Part shown: positions 10,205 to 19,184 of the stretch, one piece after another
Numbering within the stretch: position 1 is the stretch's first letter
Layout: the number at the start of each line of letters is the position of its first letter
Assembly (NCBI GenBank): GCA_033557675.1
Contig: JAWQRM010000277.1
Location: 1 to 25,029 of the forward strand
DNA: 25,029 bases
Source of the DNA: Coptodactyla brooksi
Taxonomy: Eukaryota; Arthropoda; Insecta; Coleoptera; Scarabaeidae
Direction: 5' to 3'
The notes under the pieces: generated by a model
Databases searched by the model: none
The model's input: the letters and a program-made list of their open reading frames with translations, nothing else
Told to the model about the DNA's origin: nothing
Program-made: the position numbers and the translations under genes

Positions 10205-10650
10205 TAAGTCGACTTTAGTACCAATGAAGGGCAATTTGCGGGAAGCTTTACTTTTCTGCTTCCATTTGAAGAAAAAAGCAACTAAAGCTCATTGATTGCT
10301 ATGTGAGGCTTGTAGAAACTATGCTCCATCAATTCCAACTTGTGAATATCGGTTTAAATAGTTTGAAAGTGGTGATTTTGACATGGAAGATAAGAAATCT
10401 GAAGGAAGGCAAGAAACGTTGGATGATGCAGAATTGGAGGTATTATTGGATCAAAACTCGTGTCAAACGCAAGAAGAACTTATAAAAATATTAGGAGTGA
10501 CTCGACAAGCCATTTCATTATGCTCTAAAGCCATGAGAATGATTCAAAAGCAAGGAAATTGGGAGCGATATCAATTGGAACCAAGAGACGTAGAAAAGCG
10601 CTTTTTGAATAGTTGCTCCAAAAACACAAACATTCGGATTAATTCTTAGC
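10205..10650 (+). pseudogene. mariner transposase, N-terminal DNA-binding domain only
   Basis: Pieces in order are STLVPMKGNLREALLFCFHL from 10208, KKKATKAH, YAPSIPTCEYRFK, FESGDFDMEDKKSEGRQ, DDAELEVLLDQNSCQTQEEL (10430-10485) and LGVTRQAISLCSKAMRMIQK, then QGNWERYQLEPRDVEKRF and, after a frameshift, LLQKHKHS. This is the paired helix-turn-helix domain of a mariner transposase, which binds the terminal inverted repeats; the GRPKK-type linker between the two halves is visible as EGRQ. Stops replace several residues (H*LL, K*F) and the start Met is lost. The whole DDE catalytic domain is missing after about 10650. It differs from the mariners at 7985 and 14447, so it is a separate family. Confidence 0.85.
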
Positions 10651-10940
10651 CCTTTGGATGTCCCTTCTTTGATTTTGTCTTAAGTTGTTCGATATTTTTC
10701 CTTCTTTTCTCTTAATAAATTCTCTATTCTTTTAAGATCCTTGTTGCCAATCGTTAAGTGATGCTGCATTCTCCAAGACTGCAGTTTGGCTTTCAAACGT
10801 TATGGTTTCTGTTTCGTTTTCTTTGCTCTTTGGTTTGGACTGGTACATTCGATATAATCCGTTTACTGAGATCTACTTTAAAACCTACCCAACCTCTGCA
10901 TTAATTAGTTAATTTGAGAGTAATTATTATATTTTCAACC
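10651..10940. other. spacer, nothing recognised
   Basis: T-rich plus strand without recognisable protein blocks; possibly decayed mariner body, but no motif supports that. Confidence 0.35.
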
Positions 10941-11829
10941 GCATCTACAAAAAAAAACAGCAAAAATAGGACATAAAAACAAACGAACAAAAACAAAGTT
11001 AAAAAATTGCTCGATAATAACTGTTACAAAACGATGCTGGAAAAGTGAGGCAAAATTAATTTCGTCAAGGTCAAGTAAAATCATCATAATAAATTGATAA
11101 TTTGAATAAAGATGACAAACAATACACACAAGATCGAACATTAAAAAGACAAATACAAAAATTTTTCACAAAGGGGAATAGGGTAGGGAAGTGCACTCTC
11201 AAAGTTAGACAAAGTTAAACATTTGGTTTTGGTGTAGTAGTGGCATTATTTAACTTTGTTACTAAACCAAATGTCCCAAAATCCACACTTCAAAGATGTT
11301 TCCAGCAAGCTACTACTAGTGACAAAACAGAGATAAGATTTTAAAAGAAATGATGGAGGAGATAGTGAGAGAAGGAGCAAAAATAGATTTATGAATAAAT
11401 GAAGAACAAAAATAATGAGATTTGGTAAAAACCTAAAAATCAAAACGGTTCGAAGAGGTGGATGACAAGAAAAAATAAGAAAAAGATATGTAGAAAAACG
11501 ATAAGACCAATCTTAATACATGTATCAGATATAATGGTAATCATGAGAAGGAAAAGCCTAGAAAACTATTTTGGAAGATTCTGAGTCCGATAAAAATACA
11601 GAAAAACAAGTTCAGAATAAGAACGTATCTGAAATTGGTGAAGGAAATAAAAGAGATAGGATAGAATGCGACAGGAAGGATAAAGAAACAATGAATAAAA
11701 TGACTTGGATCGAAATAGCAGGAGATATCGATAGCAGGAGACTGGCAGGAGAAAGTAGAGGATAGAGTAATGTGGAGGGCAATATCCAAGAAAGCAGAAA
11801 CTAAACAGGAACAGTACTATAATAATTAG
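10941..11829 (+). pseudogene. decayed A-rich retroelement, probably LINE, with an ORF2-like C-terminus
   Basis: The plus strand is strongly purine-biased (A-rich) over almost 900 bp, as in many LINE coding strands. The only recognisable protein block is at the end: the frame from 11731 reads IAGDWQEKVEDRVMWRAISK, then KAETKQEQYYNN and stop TAG at 11827-11829. A final W...(A/V).DR..WR.(I/L)...A motif is typical of the tail of LINE endonuclease/reverse transcriptase proteins. No reverse transcriptase motif is readable upstream, so clade assignment is not possible. A pseudoknot-like inverted repeat arrangement lies inside at 11210-11274. Confidence 0.45.
11210..11274 (+). repeat. two interleaved perfect inverted repeats (H-type pseudoknot topology)
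   Basis: caaagttaaa (11210-11219) pairs with tttaactttg (11249-11258), 10 bp. acatttggttt (11219-11229) pairs with aaaccaaatgt (11264-11274), 11 bp. The order stem1-stem2-stem1'-stem2' is that of an H-type pseudoknot, with no spacer between the 5' arms, 19 nt in the middle and 5 nt before the last arm. Confidence 0.75.
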
Positions 11830-12169
11830 AACATGACAGGACCTCAAAAAGCGGATCTAGAAAGCTTCCTATGAAGTTTAACTATTTTGGTGTAGTGGTG
11901 AGAACTGTTCCACATTAGTAAACTTCCTACAAAATGGAGTGATCAGTTGCAAGATTTTCAAAGTCCCCAGCATTTATGTAAGGTATTTCTTCAATGTGTC
12001 ACTGGGCTAGCACGTGGAGGCCATATGAGGATTTGTGAGAACAGTATAGAAATACTGAATAAATTTATTAGTTACCGATGTATATTTCATTGATTAAGGT
12101 GTACTAATTCATCAGCTTGAAAAGTAACTTATATCATTTGTGATAAATTAAGCTTGCTATTTAATACAT
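11830..12169. other. spacer, nothing recognised
   Basis: No supported frame, repeat or motif. It may include the 3' UTR of the LINE relic that ends at 11829. Confidence 0.4.
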
Positions 12170-12680
12170 TTATCCATCAAAGGCCAATTTTTGTGACCGT
12201 ATTTTCTTTGTTGGTAAGAATTTTCTGGATCCGTCCCTGCTACAGCCCGGTTCTTGGCAGTTCCAAAAGTATGCGAGGTATGCCACTGACGAGGTTTGTT
12301 TTCGCCTGCAATCCATGCCGCTGGTTTCATTAGCGGTCGGCTCCGTTCGTAACAACACTAGACTTTCGATTGTACCAGTTTTTATTGTCGCAATTATCCG
12401 AAGGAAGACAATGCGATCAGCGTCTTGCTGCGGTAACGCGCGAAAACCAACGTCCTTTACGGAATAAATTATTTTATCCTCTCTGAGGTCTCACTGTAGC
12501 CGGGAGAGAGGCTTGCGCTTACCTGCTGCACTCTTTGCGCTGTAATCACATTAGCAGGGTTAATGAGGTCACTAAGACGTGCCGGCGTGGCACTTTATGC
12601 ATTTACAATGATTCTCGGGAGCAGCACGGAGCTTTCACTCCACCTTGCCGAGAGTTGATGTACGTAGTTAAATATAATAT
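12170..12680. other. GC/CpG-richer island, candidate conserved noncoding DNA
   Basis: About 500 bp of visibly GC-richer, repeat-free sequence between AT-rich repeats. Possible homeodomain-type sites include TTTTTATTG near 12380 and TTTATGCATTT near 12596. No long open frame on either strand. Its sharp contrast with the surroundings suggests selective constraint, but this is inference. Confidence 0.4.
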
Positions 12681-13216
12681 TTAAGAAGTAAATACGGTGG
12701 TAGGCTAGAATTAAGGCACTATATCAAAGGAATGAAATGGAGCGAAGTTAAGAGCCTGAATATACGAGAAGGATTGTTTTAAGACGTATAGTTACAGAAG
12801 TCCATTAGGGTGGAAACGTGGGATGGAAAAGGTGGGGTATGAATATCAAGTGTCTCAAAAACAAAGACTAATTTTAATAAGAAAATTCTCCTGCGAAAAT
12901 GGAAGCAAACACAAACAACAAAAATATAAAAGCATAAAACAGTTTGAATCCTAAAGCTTTGAATTACTAAGGCAACAATTAAACAATGAAAATTTTAATT
13001 TAAAATTGACAAAGTGCCATCCATTCATGATTTTTAACACCTTTACTATAGCATTGTTAACAAGCAACAATAAGCTGATCTAAAATGACTGCCAATGTGA
13101 ATAACCTTTAGGGACAAGTGTACCAACCCAACAACACAAAATTGTGACAATTGGACGTTAAATTCTGCGAAATTAAATAATTTTGGGTTATTTTTTTTAA
13201 CAAACTTCGTCTGTCC
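12681..13216. other. AT-rich spacer, nothing recognised
   Basis: Only A/T-rich sequence with no supported frame. The T run at 13192-13199 lies just before the LINE tail. Confidence 0.45.
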
Positions 13217-14310
13217 TTATGATGATGATGATGTTCTATGGGATAGCTCTCTCCATGTCATCTGATCTTGCACCGCATTCGTCAACTGTTTCAAATTCAT
13301 TTCCATATCAACTTTAATGGCATCAAGCGCACTTTTTGACATCCTGGTAGTCCTTTTGCCGTTGACCATTCCTAGCATTAGGAATGGTCAACGGTAAAAG
13401 GACTACTCTCTCTAATGAATTTGATGACACCACGTGGCCGAAATACGTGAGCCTAAGTTTGCTGATCTTGCCTTCCAATGACATGTCCGGTTTTGTGCGT
13501 CTCAATACTTCTTTGTTCGTCATTTTTGCTGTCCATGGAATCCGGAGTAGTCTTCGCCAGCACCACAGTTCGAACGAGCCAATTTTTCTTCTATCTGATT
13601 TCCTTAAGGTTCAACTTTCACAGCCGTGCATGGTTATGGGGAACACGATGGCATAAACCAGTCTGCATTTGGTTGACATATTAATGTCTTGACTTTTCCA
13701 TATTTTGTTCATTTTTAGCGTCGTGTTTCTACCAATGATTATTCGACGTTTCATTTCAAGATTGCAGACTCCATTCCGATCAATCAGAAATCCAAGAAAA
13801 GTGAATTGTTGTACATACTCAATCTCTTCATTGTCAATTTGTATTTTGTCATTATTTTCCGGCGTTGTTATAATTTTAGTCTTCTTGATGTTCAGGAAGA
13901 GGCCGAATTTTGCGCTTTCATCTTTGATTCGTCTGATCAGATACCGCGGGTCTTTTTCTGTTTCTGAGAGAAGAATTTTGAACCAATCGGTGTCTCCGTG
14001 TGGTGTTCGGACTGTGGTTTCTTGTTCATTGTACAGCGATTTTATCAACTGGATCAGATGGTCTGCTACCCTGAGATCTTGTAGGGCTATCCACAACTTG
14101 TCATCTTCAATGCAATCAAAGGCTTTCTTGTAGTCGATAAAACACATGTAAATGTGCTTCTGATACTCGTGGAATTTTTCCATAATCCATGGCAGATTTG
14201 CAATATGGTCGCAAGTACCATGACCACGCTTGAAGCCAGCTTGGACATCAGGCAACTGCCTTTCGATGATTGGATAGAGGCGTTGTTGCATAATCTTGTA
14301 CAGAGTTTAA
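13217..14310 (-). pseudogene. RTE-like non-LTR retrotransposon, 5'-truncated reverse transcriptase with core deletion
   Basis: The reverse strand reads QQRLYPIIERQLPDVQAGFK, RGHGTCDHIANLPWIMEK, YMCFIDYKKAFDCIEDDKLW and TVRTPHGDTDWFKI, the reverse transcriptase fingers and palm block with the first catalytic Asp (FIDYKKAFD). It then jumps directly to LLSETEKDPRYLIRRIKDES, so the block containing the YADD active site is deleted. It continues through FLGFLIDRNG, HGCES, a stop where W is normal, FELWCWRRLLRIPWTAK, RLTYFGHV and MNLKQLTNAVQDQMTWRELS, and ends at TAA (13217-13219). A (GAT)n run at 13220-13233 precedes the stop on this strand and resembles the short tail repeats of RTE-type elements. 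An inverted duplication breaks the frame at 13348-13405. Dead copy. Confidence 0.88.
13348..13405. repeat. 27-bp inverted duplication inside the RTE-like reading frame
   Basis: Arms 13348-13374 and 13379-13405 match over 27 bp with one mismatch, with a 4-base spacer (gcat). The segment codes for the NGQRQKDYQD part of the C-terminal region on the reverse strand; the other arm is its inverted copy. Confidence 0.92.
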
Positions 14311-14327
14311 TTATGGACAACTCTGTA
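14299..14327. repeat. short inverted repeat at the 5' truncation point of the LINE
   Basis: tacagagtt (14299-14307) and aactctgta (14319-14327) are perfect 9-bp arms. The left arm is LINE sequence. The right arm lies beyond the point where LINE homology fades, and ctctgtat recurs at 14347. Confidence 0.6.
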
Positions 14328-14446
14328 TAAGGACTGTAAGGACGACTCTGTATTAGGATAACTCCCTATATACCTATATTGTTTTGATGTGTAGGCAGAT
14401 TATGCCATAGTCATTATAACAGTCCTCTTGAGAAGTATACACATTA

Positions 14447-15673
14447 GACAATTAAATAACGAGAATTTTGATTTAAATCATAGAACACGTAGCGCCATCT
14501 ATCAAACATATACGTTGTTAGAAAGATACAAGTCACCTCGTTCGAACGCATCCAAGTTCATGCTAATCGGATGACAAATTATAATGTTATAACCGTTTGA
14601 ATGACGGTAAAAATTGTGTTGATGTCGTAAAAACATAATGGAACAAAGAGTAAATATTAAATTTTGTTTTAACCTGGGAGAAAAATGTCCGGAGACTTAC
14701 GAATTGATGAAAAAAGTGTATGGTGATAATTGTATCTCTAAAGCTAGAGTTTATGCGTGGTTCGATCGTTTTAAAAATGGTCGTGAAAATTTAAATAATG
14801 ATGAAAGATCTGGTCGTCCAGAAAGTAAAAATTGTGAGGGATTGGTAGAAAAAATCCACGAAATCATTGCTATCGATGAAAATTTTTCTGTGAGAATGTT
14901 GGCTGAAGAATTGAAAACAAATAGAGAAACCGTTCGTCAACTTTTGACTCACGATTTGGGAAAACGAAAAGTTTGTGCACGTTTTGTTCCACATGTTTTA
15001 AATGACGACCAAAAAATTGTTCATGTAGGGCATTGTAAATACCTCATTAATATTGCTGAAAATTATCCAGATTTTCTTAATTCGATCATAACCGGTGATG
15101 AAACATGGTGCTTTAAATATGAGCCAGAAACTAAGCGTCAATCTGCAGAATGAAAGTCGAAAGGCTAACCAAAACCAAAAAAATTGCGTTTTCAGAGGTC
15201 AAGAATCGACAATGTTGATTAGTTTTTGTGGTTCACAAGGGATTGTCCACAAGAAATTTGTTCCACAAGGTAAAACTGGAGAATGTTATTTAGCAGTTTT
15301 ACATCGTTTGTGGTCAAGAATTGTACGTATTAGGTGTGAATGTCCAGCAGGAAAAGAGCTGTTTTTATTGCATGATAATGCGCCACCATATAAAACGTGA
15401 AAAGTTCTATGAATTTTTGATTAAAAAATATCTATGTCATTGACCATCAACCGTATTCGCCTGATATATTACCGTGTGACTATTTTCTTTTCCTAAATTT
15501 GTTTTCATTCAAGCGGCTGTGACGCAGGTACTAAGGAACTTGCTAGAATGCATAGAATCGTGCTAGAAAGTGTATTGAGTTAAATGGAATCTATTTTGAA
15601 TAAAAAATAACTTTTAAACATAATTCATTGTGTATTTTTTTGTATAACTAAAAATTCTCGTTATTTAATTGTC
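14447..15673 (+). mobile_element. nearly full-length mariner element with perfect 23-bp terminal inverted repeats
   Basis: gacaattaaataacgagaat plus ttt at 14447-14469 is matched exactly in inverse at 15651-15673. The 1227-bp length, the transposase frame 191 bp from the left end and the stop 48 bp before the right terminal repeat are normal for mariner. TA is present on the left (14445-14446), but the right flank reads AT, so the target duplication is not intact. It sits about 135 bp from the 5' end of the RTE-like LINE. Confidence 0.9.
14638..15603 (+). pseudogene. mariner transposase, frameshifted
   Basis: ATG at 14638 opens MEQRVNIKFCFNLGEKCPET, YGDNCISKARVYAWFDRFK and NGRENLNNDERSGRP: first helix-turn-helix and linker. 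It continues through NFSVRMLAEEL (second helix-turn-helix) and FVPHVLNDDQK to ITGDETWCFKYEPETKRQSA (first catalytic Asp, in GDETW). A stop at 15151 replaces W, and reading resumes in the +1 frame with GIVHKKFVPQGKTG, LWSRIVRIR and LLHDNAPPYKT (second catalytic Asp). A further shift gives DHQPYSPDILPCDYFLF (third catalytic Asp). A deletion follows, then RKCIELNGIYFE and TAA at 15601. Motif spacing fits the DD34D mariner type. About 20 codons short and with at least three disruptions: not functional. Confidence 0.92.
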
Positions 15674-16260
15674 ATCCTCTGTGCAGTCGATCATAATCAA
15701 AGTACTTATTGTGAGGACGGAATTAAAAAAATCTTATCTCTTCGAAAATTTGGTATTAAATGTTGTGCCATCGGGTCAGAAGACAAAAATCTATTCATAA
15801 ATAAAAAAGGTTTCTGAAAAATATTTTAAAATAAAATAAATTCTAAATTTGAAAATTACAAGTGTAGTTCAAATAGGCCACTCTGCGTGGCTAAACAATA
15901 TCCTAACATTGCTTCCAACATTAGAAAGCATTTCAAGGGCATTTAATGCTGCCTCTAATCAGTAAAAAATCTAATCTATAAAAAAGCTAATCAATAAAAA
16001 ATGAATCTATTGAATGGTCACCTAAGATTCCAGCCCACACTAACTTTTTGGAGATATTAAGTGCATAATAAGTTTACACGTTACTAATATGAAACAACTG
16101 ATGGGTAGTATTTTTCTTATAATAGAAAAGCACAATCATCAGTGAAAACAATATTTACAATAAATTTCTCGTCTTGATTGGCCCTTTCTACTTTTTCCTT
16201 ACTTAAAGCACTTATAACCTTGCTTGAGCACGATAGTACAAATTATTTAGATTTGTATTA
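15674..16260. other. AT-rich spacer, nothing recognised
   Basis: No supported frame or transposon block on either strand. Confidence 0.45.
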
Positions 16261-16262
16261 GA

Positions 16263-16361
16263 TCTCTTTTAAGAGACATTTAACAAGGAATAGCTACTAT
16301 TCCTTGTTAAATAATAAATCCTTGTTAAATGAATATTGTTTCAGACATTGAAACAATATTC
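16263..16361. repeat. cluster of three short-loop hairpins
   Basis: tctct/agaga (16263-16276), then atttaacaaggaata/tattccttgttaaat (16278-16292 / 16298-16312, perfect 15 bp, 5-nt loop), then gaatattgtttca/tgaaacaatattc (16331-16343 / 16349-16361, perfect 13 bp, 5-nt loop). The ccttgttaaat arm sequence is repeated once more at 16320-16330, between the two large hairpins. Confidence 0.9.
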
Positions 16362-16648
16362 AAAATTGTGTGTCTACGTTGGGCGGGTATTTTTACAAAA
16401 GTAAGCGCAAATAAATCCACGCATGGCCCTGCAGAATTATCTCCATAATACCACTTAATTACTTACAATTTTTCACTGGACATGAGACGAGGGTAAACGG
16501 CCATGTTAAATTTGAAATTTACCTACGTACAAAAAATTCCATATCAGAATTCCACAGTAATTTCTGGATGCTGAAGAGATTCAGCAAATGTAACTGCCAG
16601 AATTAACAGACAATAAAGGACAGCCATATACGACTATTAATTAAATGG

Positions 16649-16771
16649 TCATTAATTTAATGACAATTTAAATTAAAATTCAAAGTTTTAAATTTAGATT
16701 GAAGTTACTAAATTTTAAATTTAAAATGAAATGAATTTAATTTTGGTTTAATTTAAATTGCCATTAATCAA
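16649..16771. repeat. A/T-only inverted repeat region
   Basis: caatttaaattaaa near 16664 is matched in inverse by tttaatttaaattg near 16748, with ATTAATG-type extensions on both sides. The sequence is low complexity, so the pairing may be compositional; a small MITE-like remnant is possible. Confidence 0.4.
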
Positions 16772-16779
16772 TATACTGT

Positions 16780-17250
16780 CAAATGTATTGAATTAGTCAT
16801 TTCTAAAATATGTTAAAGATGTTTCAAGTTACGACTAACAATTTATTAATTATATCACGCACTTTCCAAAAAACATATTGCAAAACCACTCTCAAACTCT
16901 ACCAGGATAAAGGCAAGAGTCCCAAAAAGAGTTTTCTTGCTTCTTTTTCCCGGTGAGTTAATTAAGCAGTAACAGCAACTGTGATTGAATTACTTTCAGG
17001 AGTCCATTTTGACGTTTTAATTTATTTAAGTATCGTTCAATTGTAAAATATTGTTTCGAGCTGATTATTTTCAGAATTTATTAACTAGACGACGTTATGA
17101 GAACAGCTTTTTCATACAAGTAGTACCAAAAAATAATAATTCGTCGCGAAAATATCATCAAATTTAGTAGGTCTGAGTGATAGCTTTCATTGACTAATGT
17201 TGGATATTATTAGCCCAATAATGTCTTAATGGGTGTACATTCAGAGGGGA
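16780..17250. other. AT-rich spacer, nothing recognised
   Basis: No supported coding or repeat feature. The LINE relic at 17252 probably has its 5' truncation point close to the end of this stretch. Confidence 0.4.
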
Positions 17251-17251
17251 A

Positions 17252-17523
17252 GTGGCAAAAATCGTCATGTGTCATTTGCTTTTAAAATGGAGATACAATG
17301 AATCTATTTGCTTAAGCACTGGACACTGTCCCCTCAACAAACACTTGTACAGGATGAGGTTAGAAATAGCACCAATATGTAGCGGGTGTGGGGAAACCTC
17401 CGCCCACATAATATGCTACTGTGGCATATTATGTGGCATTCACTCGCAGCAGACATGCCATTCTAGGCAGTGGCCCAGCCGAGGATCACCCTGGACTTTA
17501 TTAAAGAAACAAGACTCCTATAG
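17252..17523 (+). pseudogene. non-LTR retrotransposon ORF2, C-terminal fragment (I/R1/Jockey-type)
   Basis: The frame reads LSTGHCPLNKHLYRM, ICSGCGETSAHIICYCG (a Cys/His cluster, C..C....H....C) and, after a shift of frame, LDFIKETRLL with stop TAG at 17521-17523. The TGHC.LN.HL.R(M/L)G....P.C..C....ET..H.(L/I)C.C pattern, followed by an L..F(I/A)..T.LL ending, is the carboxyl terminus of arthropod I/R1/Jockey-type LINE proteins. The reverse transcriptase part is absent (5' truncation, the usual LINE outcome). The 3' UTR runs to a (TAA)n tail at 17600-17611. An inverted repeat at 17404-17436 lies within the Cys/His region, which reads CYCGILCG instead of the usual C.C...C pattern. Confidence 0.75.
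17404..17436. repeat. 13-bp perfect inverted repeat in the LINE frame
   Basis: ccacataatatgc (17404-17416) and gcatattatgtgg (17424-17436), with a 7-nt spacer (tactgtg). It coincides with the point where the LINE protein departs from its family pattern, so the right arm is probably a local inverted copy. Confidence 0.85.
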
Positions 17524-17599
17524 ATTGGGGAAACAACTACTGGGCACAATAGGTAAAGAGGCCGCAGTGCAGGAAGTTTTTATAAGAACAACCTCTGAG

Positions 17600-17611
17600 A
17601 TAATAATAATA
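17600..17611 (+). repeat. (TAA)n tail of the LINE; target of the foldback element
   Basis: ataataataataa after the LINE 3' UTR. Short TAA-repeat tails are known for I-type LINEs. The last TA (17610-17611) is also the left target TA of the foldback element that follows. Confidence 0.6.
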
Positions 17612-17772
17612 ACGCTGTACATCGAAAACGCAGAATATTGCAGATTTGCACCAATAGATGGCAGTAGGCACATTTCGCACGATACCATGTTGCAAGCTAC
17701 AGCGTGTTACATTATTGGTTTGTTAGTCAAGTTTTTGTGAAGGCCCAATTGGGTAGCGCTGCGATTTTTATG

Positions 17773-17850
17773 ATGGATAGAAAAAAAGAACAACGTCTGT
17801 GTATGAAATATTGTGTTAACTTACAAACGATTGCAACTGAAACATTTAAC
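17773..17850 (+). pseudogene. mariner transposase first ~26 codons, left arm
   Basis: ATG GAT AGA opens MDRKKEQRLCMKYCVNLQ, then TIATETFN, before the frame runs into the repeat array. This matches the start of mariner transposases (compare EQRVNIKFCFNL in the copy at 14638). Truncated: DNA-binding and catalytic domains are absent. Confidence 0.8.
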
Positions 17851-17869
17851 TGGTTAATATAAACCGTTA

Positions 17870-19170
17870 AATTGATATTTCAACTCTCAAATTAACCATA
17901 CAGCTGCCAGATTGACGTTTCTACTGTCAAACTTTAGTTTAAACTATCAAATCGACATTTCGAATGGCAAATTCACATTTCAGCTACCAAATTGACGTTT
18001 CAACTGTCAAACTGACGTTTTAGCTGTCAAATTGACGTTTCAACTGTCAAATTAACGTTTCAACTGTCAAATTCACGTTTTAACTATCAAGCTGATATTT
18101 CAACTGTCAAATTGACATTTCAACTGCCAAATTGACGTTTTTACTACCAAACTTTCGGATCAACTGTCAAATTGACATTTCAAGTTTAAGCGTCAGTTTG
18201 ACCAATCAACTGCCAATTTGACAGCTGAAACGTCAGTTTGACGATCGAAACGTCAACTTGACAGTTGAAACATCAGTTTGATAGTTGAAACGTCAATTTG
18301 ACAGCTGAAACGTCAATTTGACAGTTCATGTGTCAATATGACAGTTGAAATATCAACTTGACATTTGAAATGTGGATTTCACCGTTGAAATGTTAATTTG
18401 ACATTTGAAATATCAATTTGACAGTTGAAACGTCAATTTAACAGTTGAAATATCAATTTGGCAGTTGAAACGTTAGTTTGACAGTTGAAACGTCAAGTTG
18501 ACAGTTGACACGTCACCTTAACAGTTGAAACGTCAATTTGACAGCTGAAACGTCAGTGTGATGGTCGAAACGTAACTTGACAGTTGAAACATCAGTTTGA
18601 CTTTTGAAACGGCAATTAGACAGCTGAAACGTCAATTTGACAGTTGAAGTGTCAATATGACAGTTGAAATATCAATTTGACATTTTAAATATGGATTTTA
18701 CCGTTGAAATGTCAATTTCATATTTAAAATGTCAATTTGACAGTTGAAACGAAAGTTACTGTTAAACCTTCGTTTCAAGCTTGATAGTTGAAACGTCAAT
18801 TTGACAGTTGTGACGTCAAGTTGACAGGTGAAACGTCAGCTTGACAATTGAAACGCCAATTTGATAGTTGAAACGTCAATTTGACAGTTGAGACATCAAT
18901 TTGACAGTTGAAACGCTAGTTTGACAGTTGAAATGTCAAGTTGTTCAGTTAGACAGTTGAAACGTCAATTTGACAGCTGAAACGTCAGCTTGACAGTTGA
19001 AACGTCAATTTGACAGCTAAAGCGTCAACTTGACAGTTGAAATATTAATTTGACAGCTGAAATGCGAATTTGACATTTGAAATATCCGTTTGACAGTTTA
19101 AGCGAAAGTGCGACAGTAGGAACGTCAATCTGGCAGCGGAATCGTTAATTTGACAGTTGAAATATCAGTT
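17870..19170. repeat. minisatellite of a ~20-bp unit, orientation switches near 18185
   Basis: From 17870 to about 18185 the units read TTGACGTTTCAACTGTCAAA, about 15 copies with substitutions. From about 18190 to 19170 they read as the reverse complement, TTGACAGTTGAAACGTCAAT, about 48 copies. The unit has self-complementary ends (TTGAC...GTCAA), so only its centre shows direction. Small irregularities occur near 18181-18200 (switch), 18750-18790 (a short flipped patch with cgtttcaagc) and 18935-18955 (an insert with gttcagttag). Divergence between units is substantial, so the array is old or evolves quickly. Confidence 0.95.
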
Positions 19171-19184
19171 TAATAATTGAAACT

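Noticed and set aside
11246..11847. Reverse-strand frames rich in Phe, Leu and Ser resembling membrane proteins
   Set aside because: They are shadows of the A-rich strand of the decayed LINE; hydrophobicity comes from T-rich codons.
13384..14133. Plus-strand frames of 68-142 codons across the LINE
   Set aside because: They lie opposite the well-supported reverse-strand reverse transcriptase and have no family resemblance.
16278..16361. Bacterial-type rho-independent terminators
   Set aside because: The hairpins are A/T-dominated, lack a GC stem and U tract in the right place, and the context is a eukaryotic genome.
17252..17740. Treating the whole 162-codon frame as one protein
   Set aside because: Only the first part matches LINE ORF2. 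The family ending is in another frame with a stop at 17523, and the rest reads through UTR, tail and foldback arm.
17870..19170. CRISPR array
   Set aside because: The ~20-bp units are contiguous, diverged and switch strand. There are no unique spacers and no cas genes, and the context is eukaryotic.
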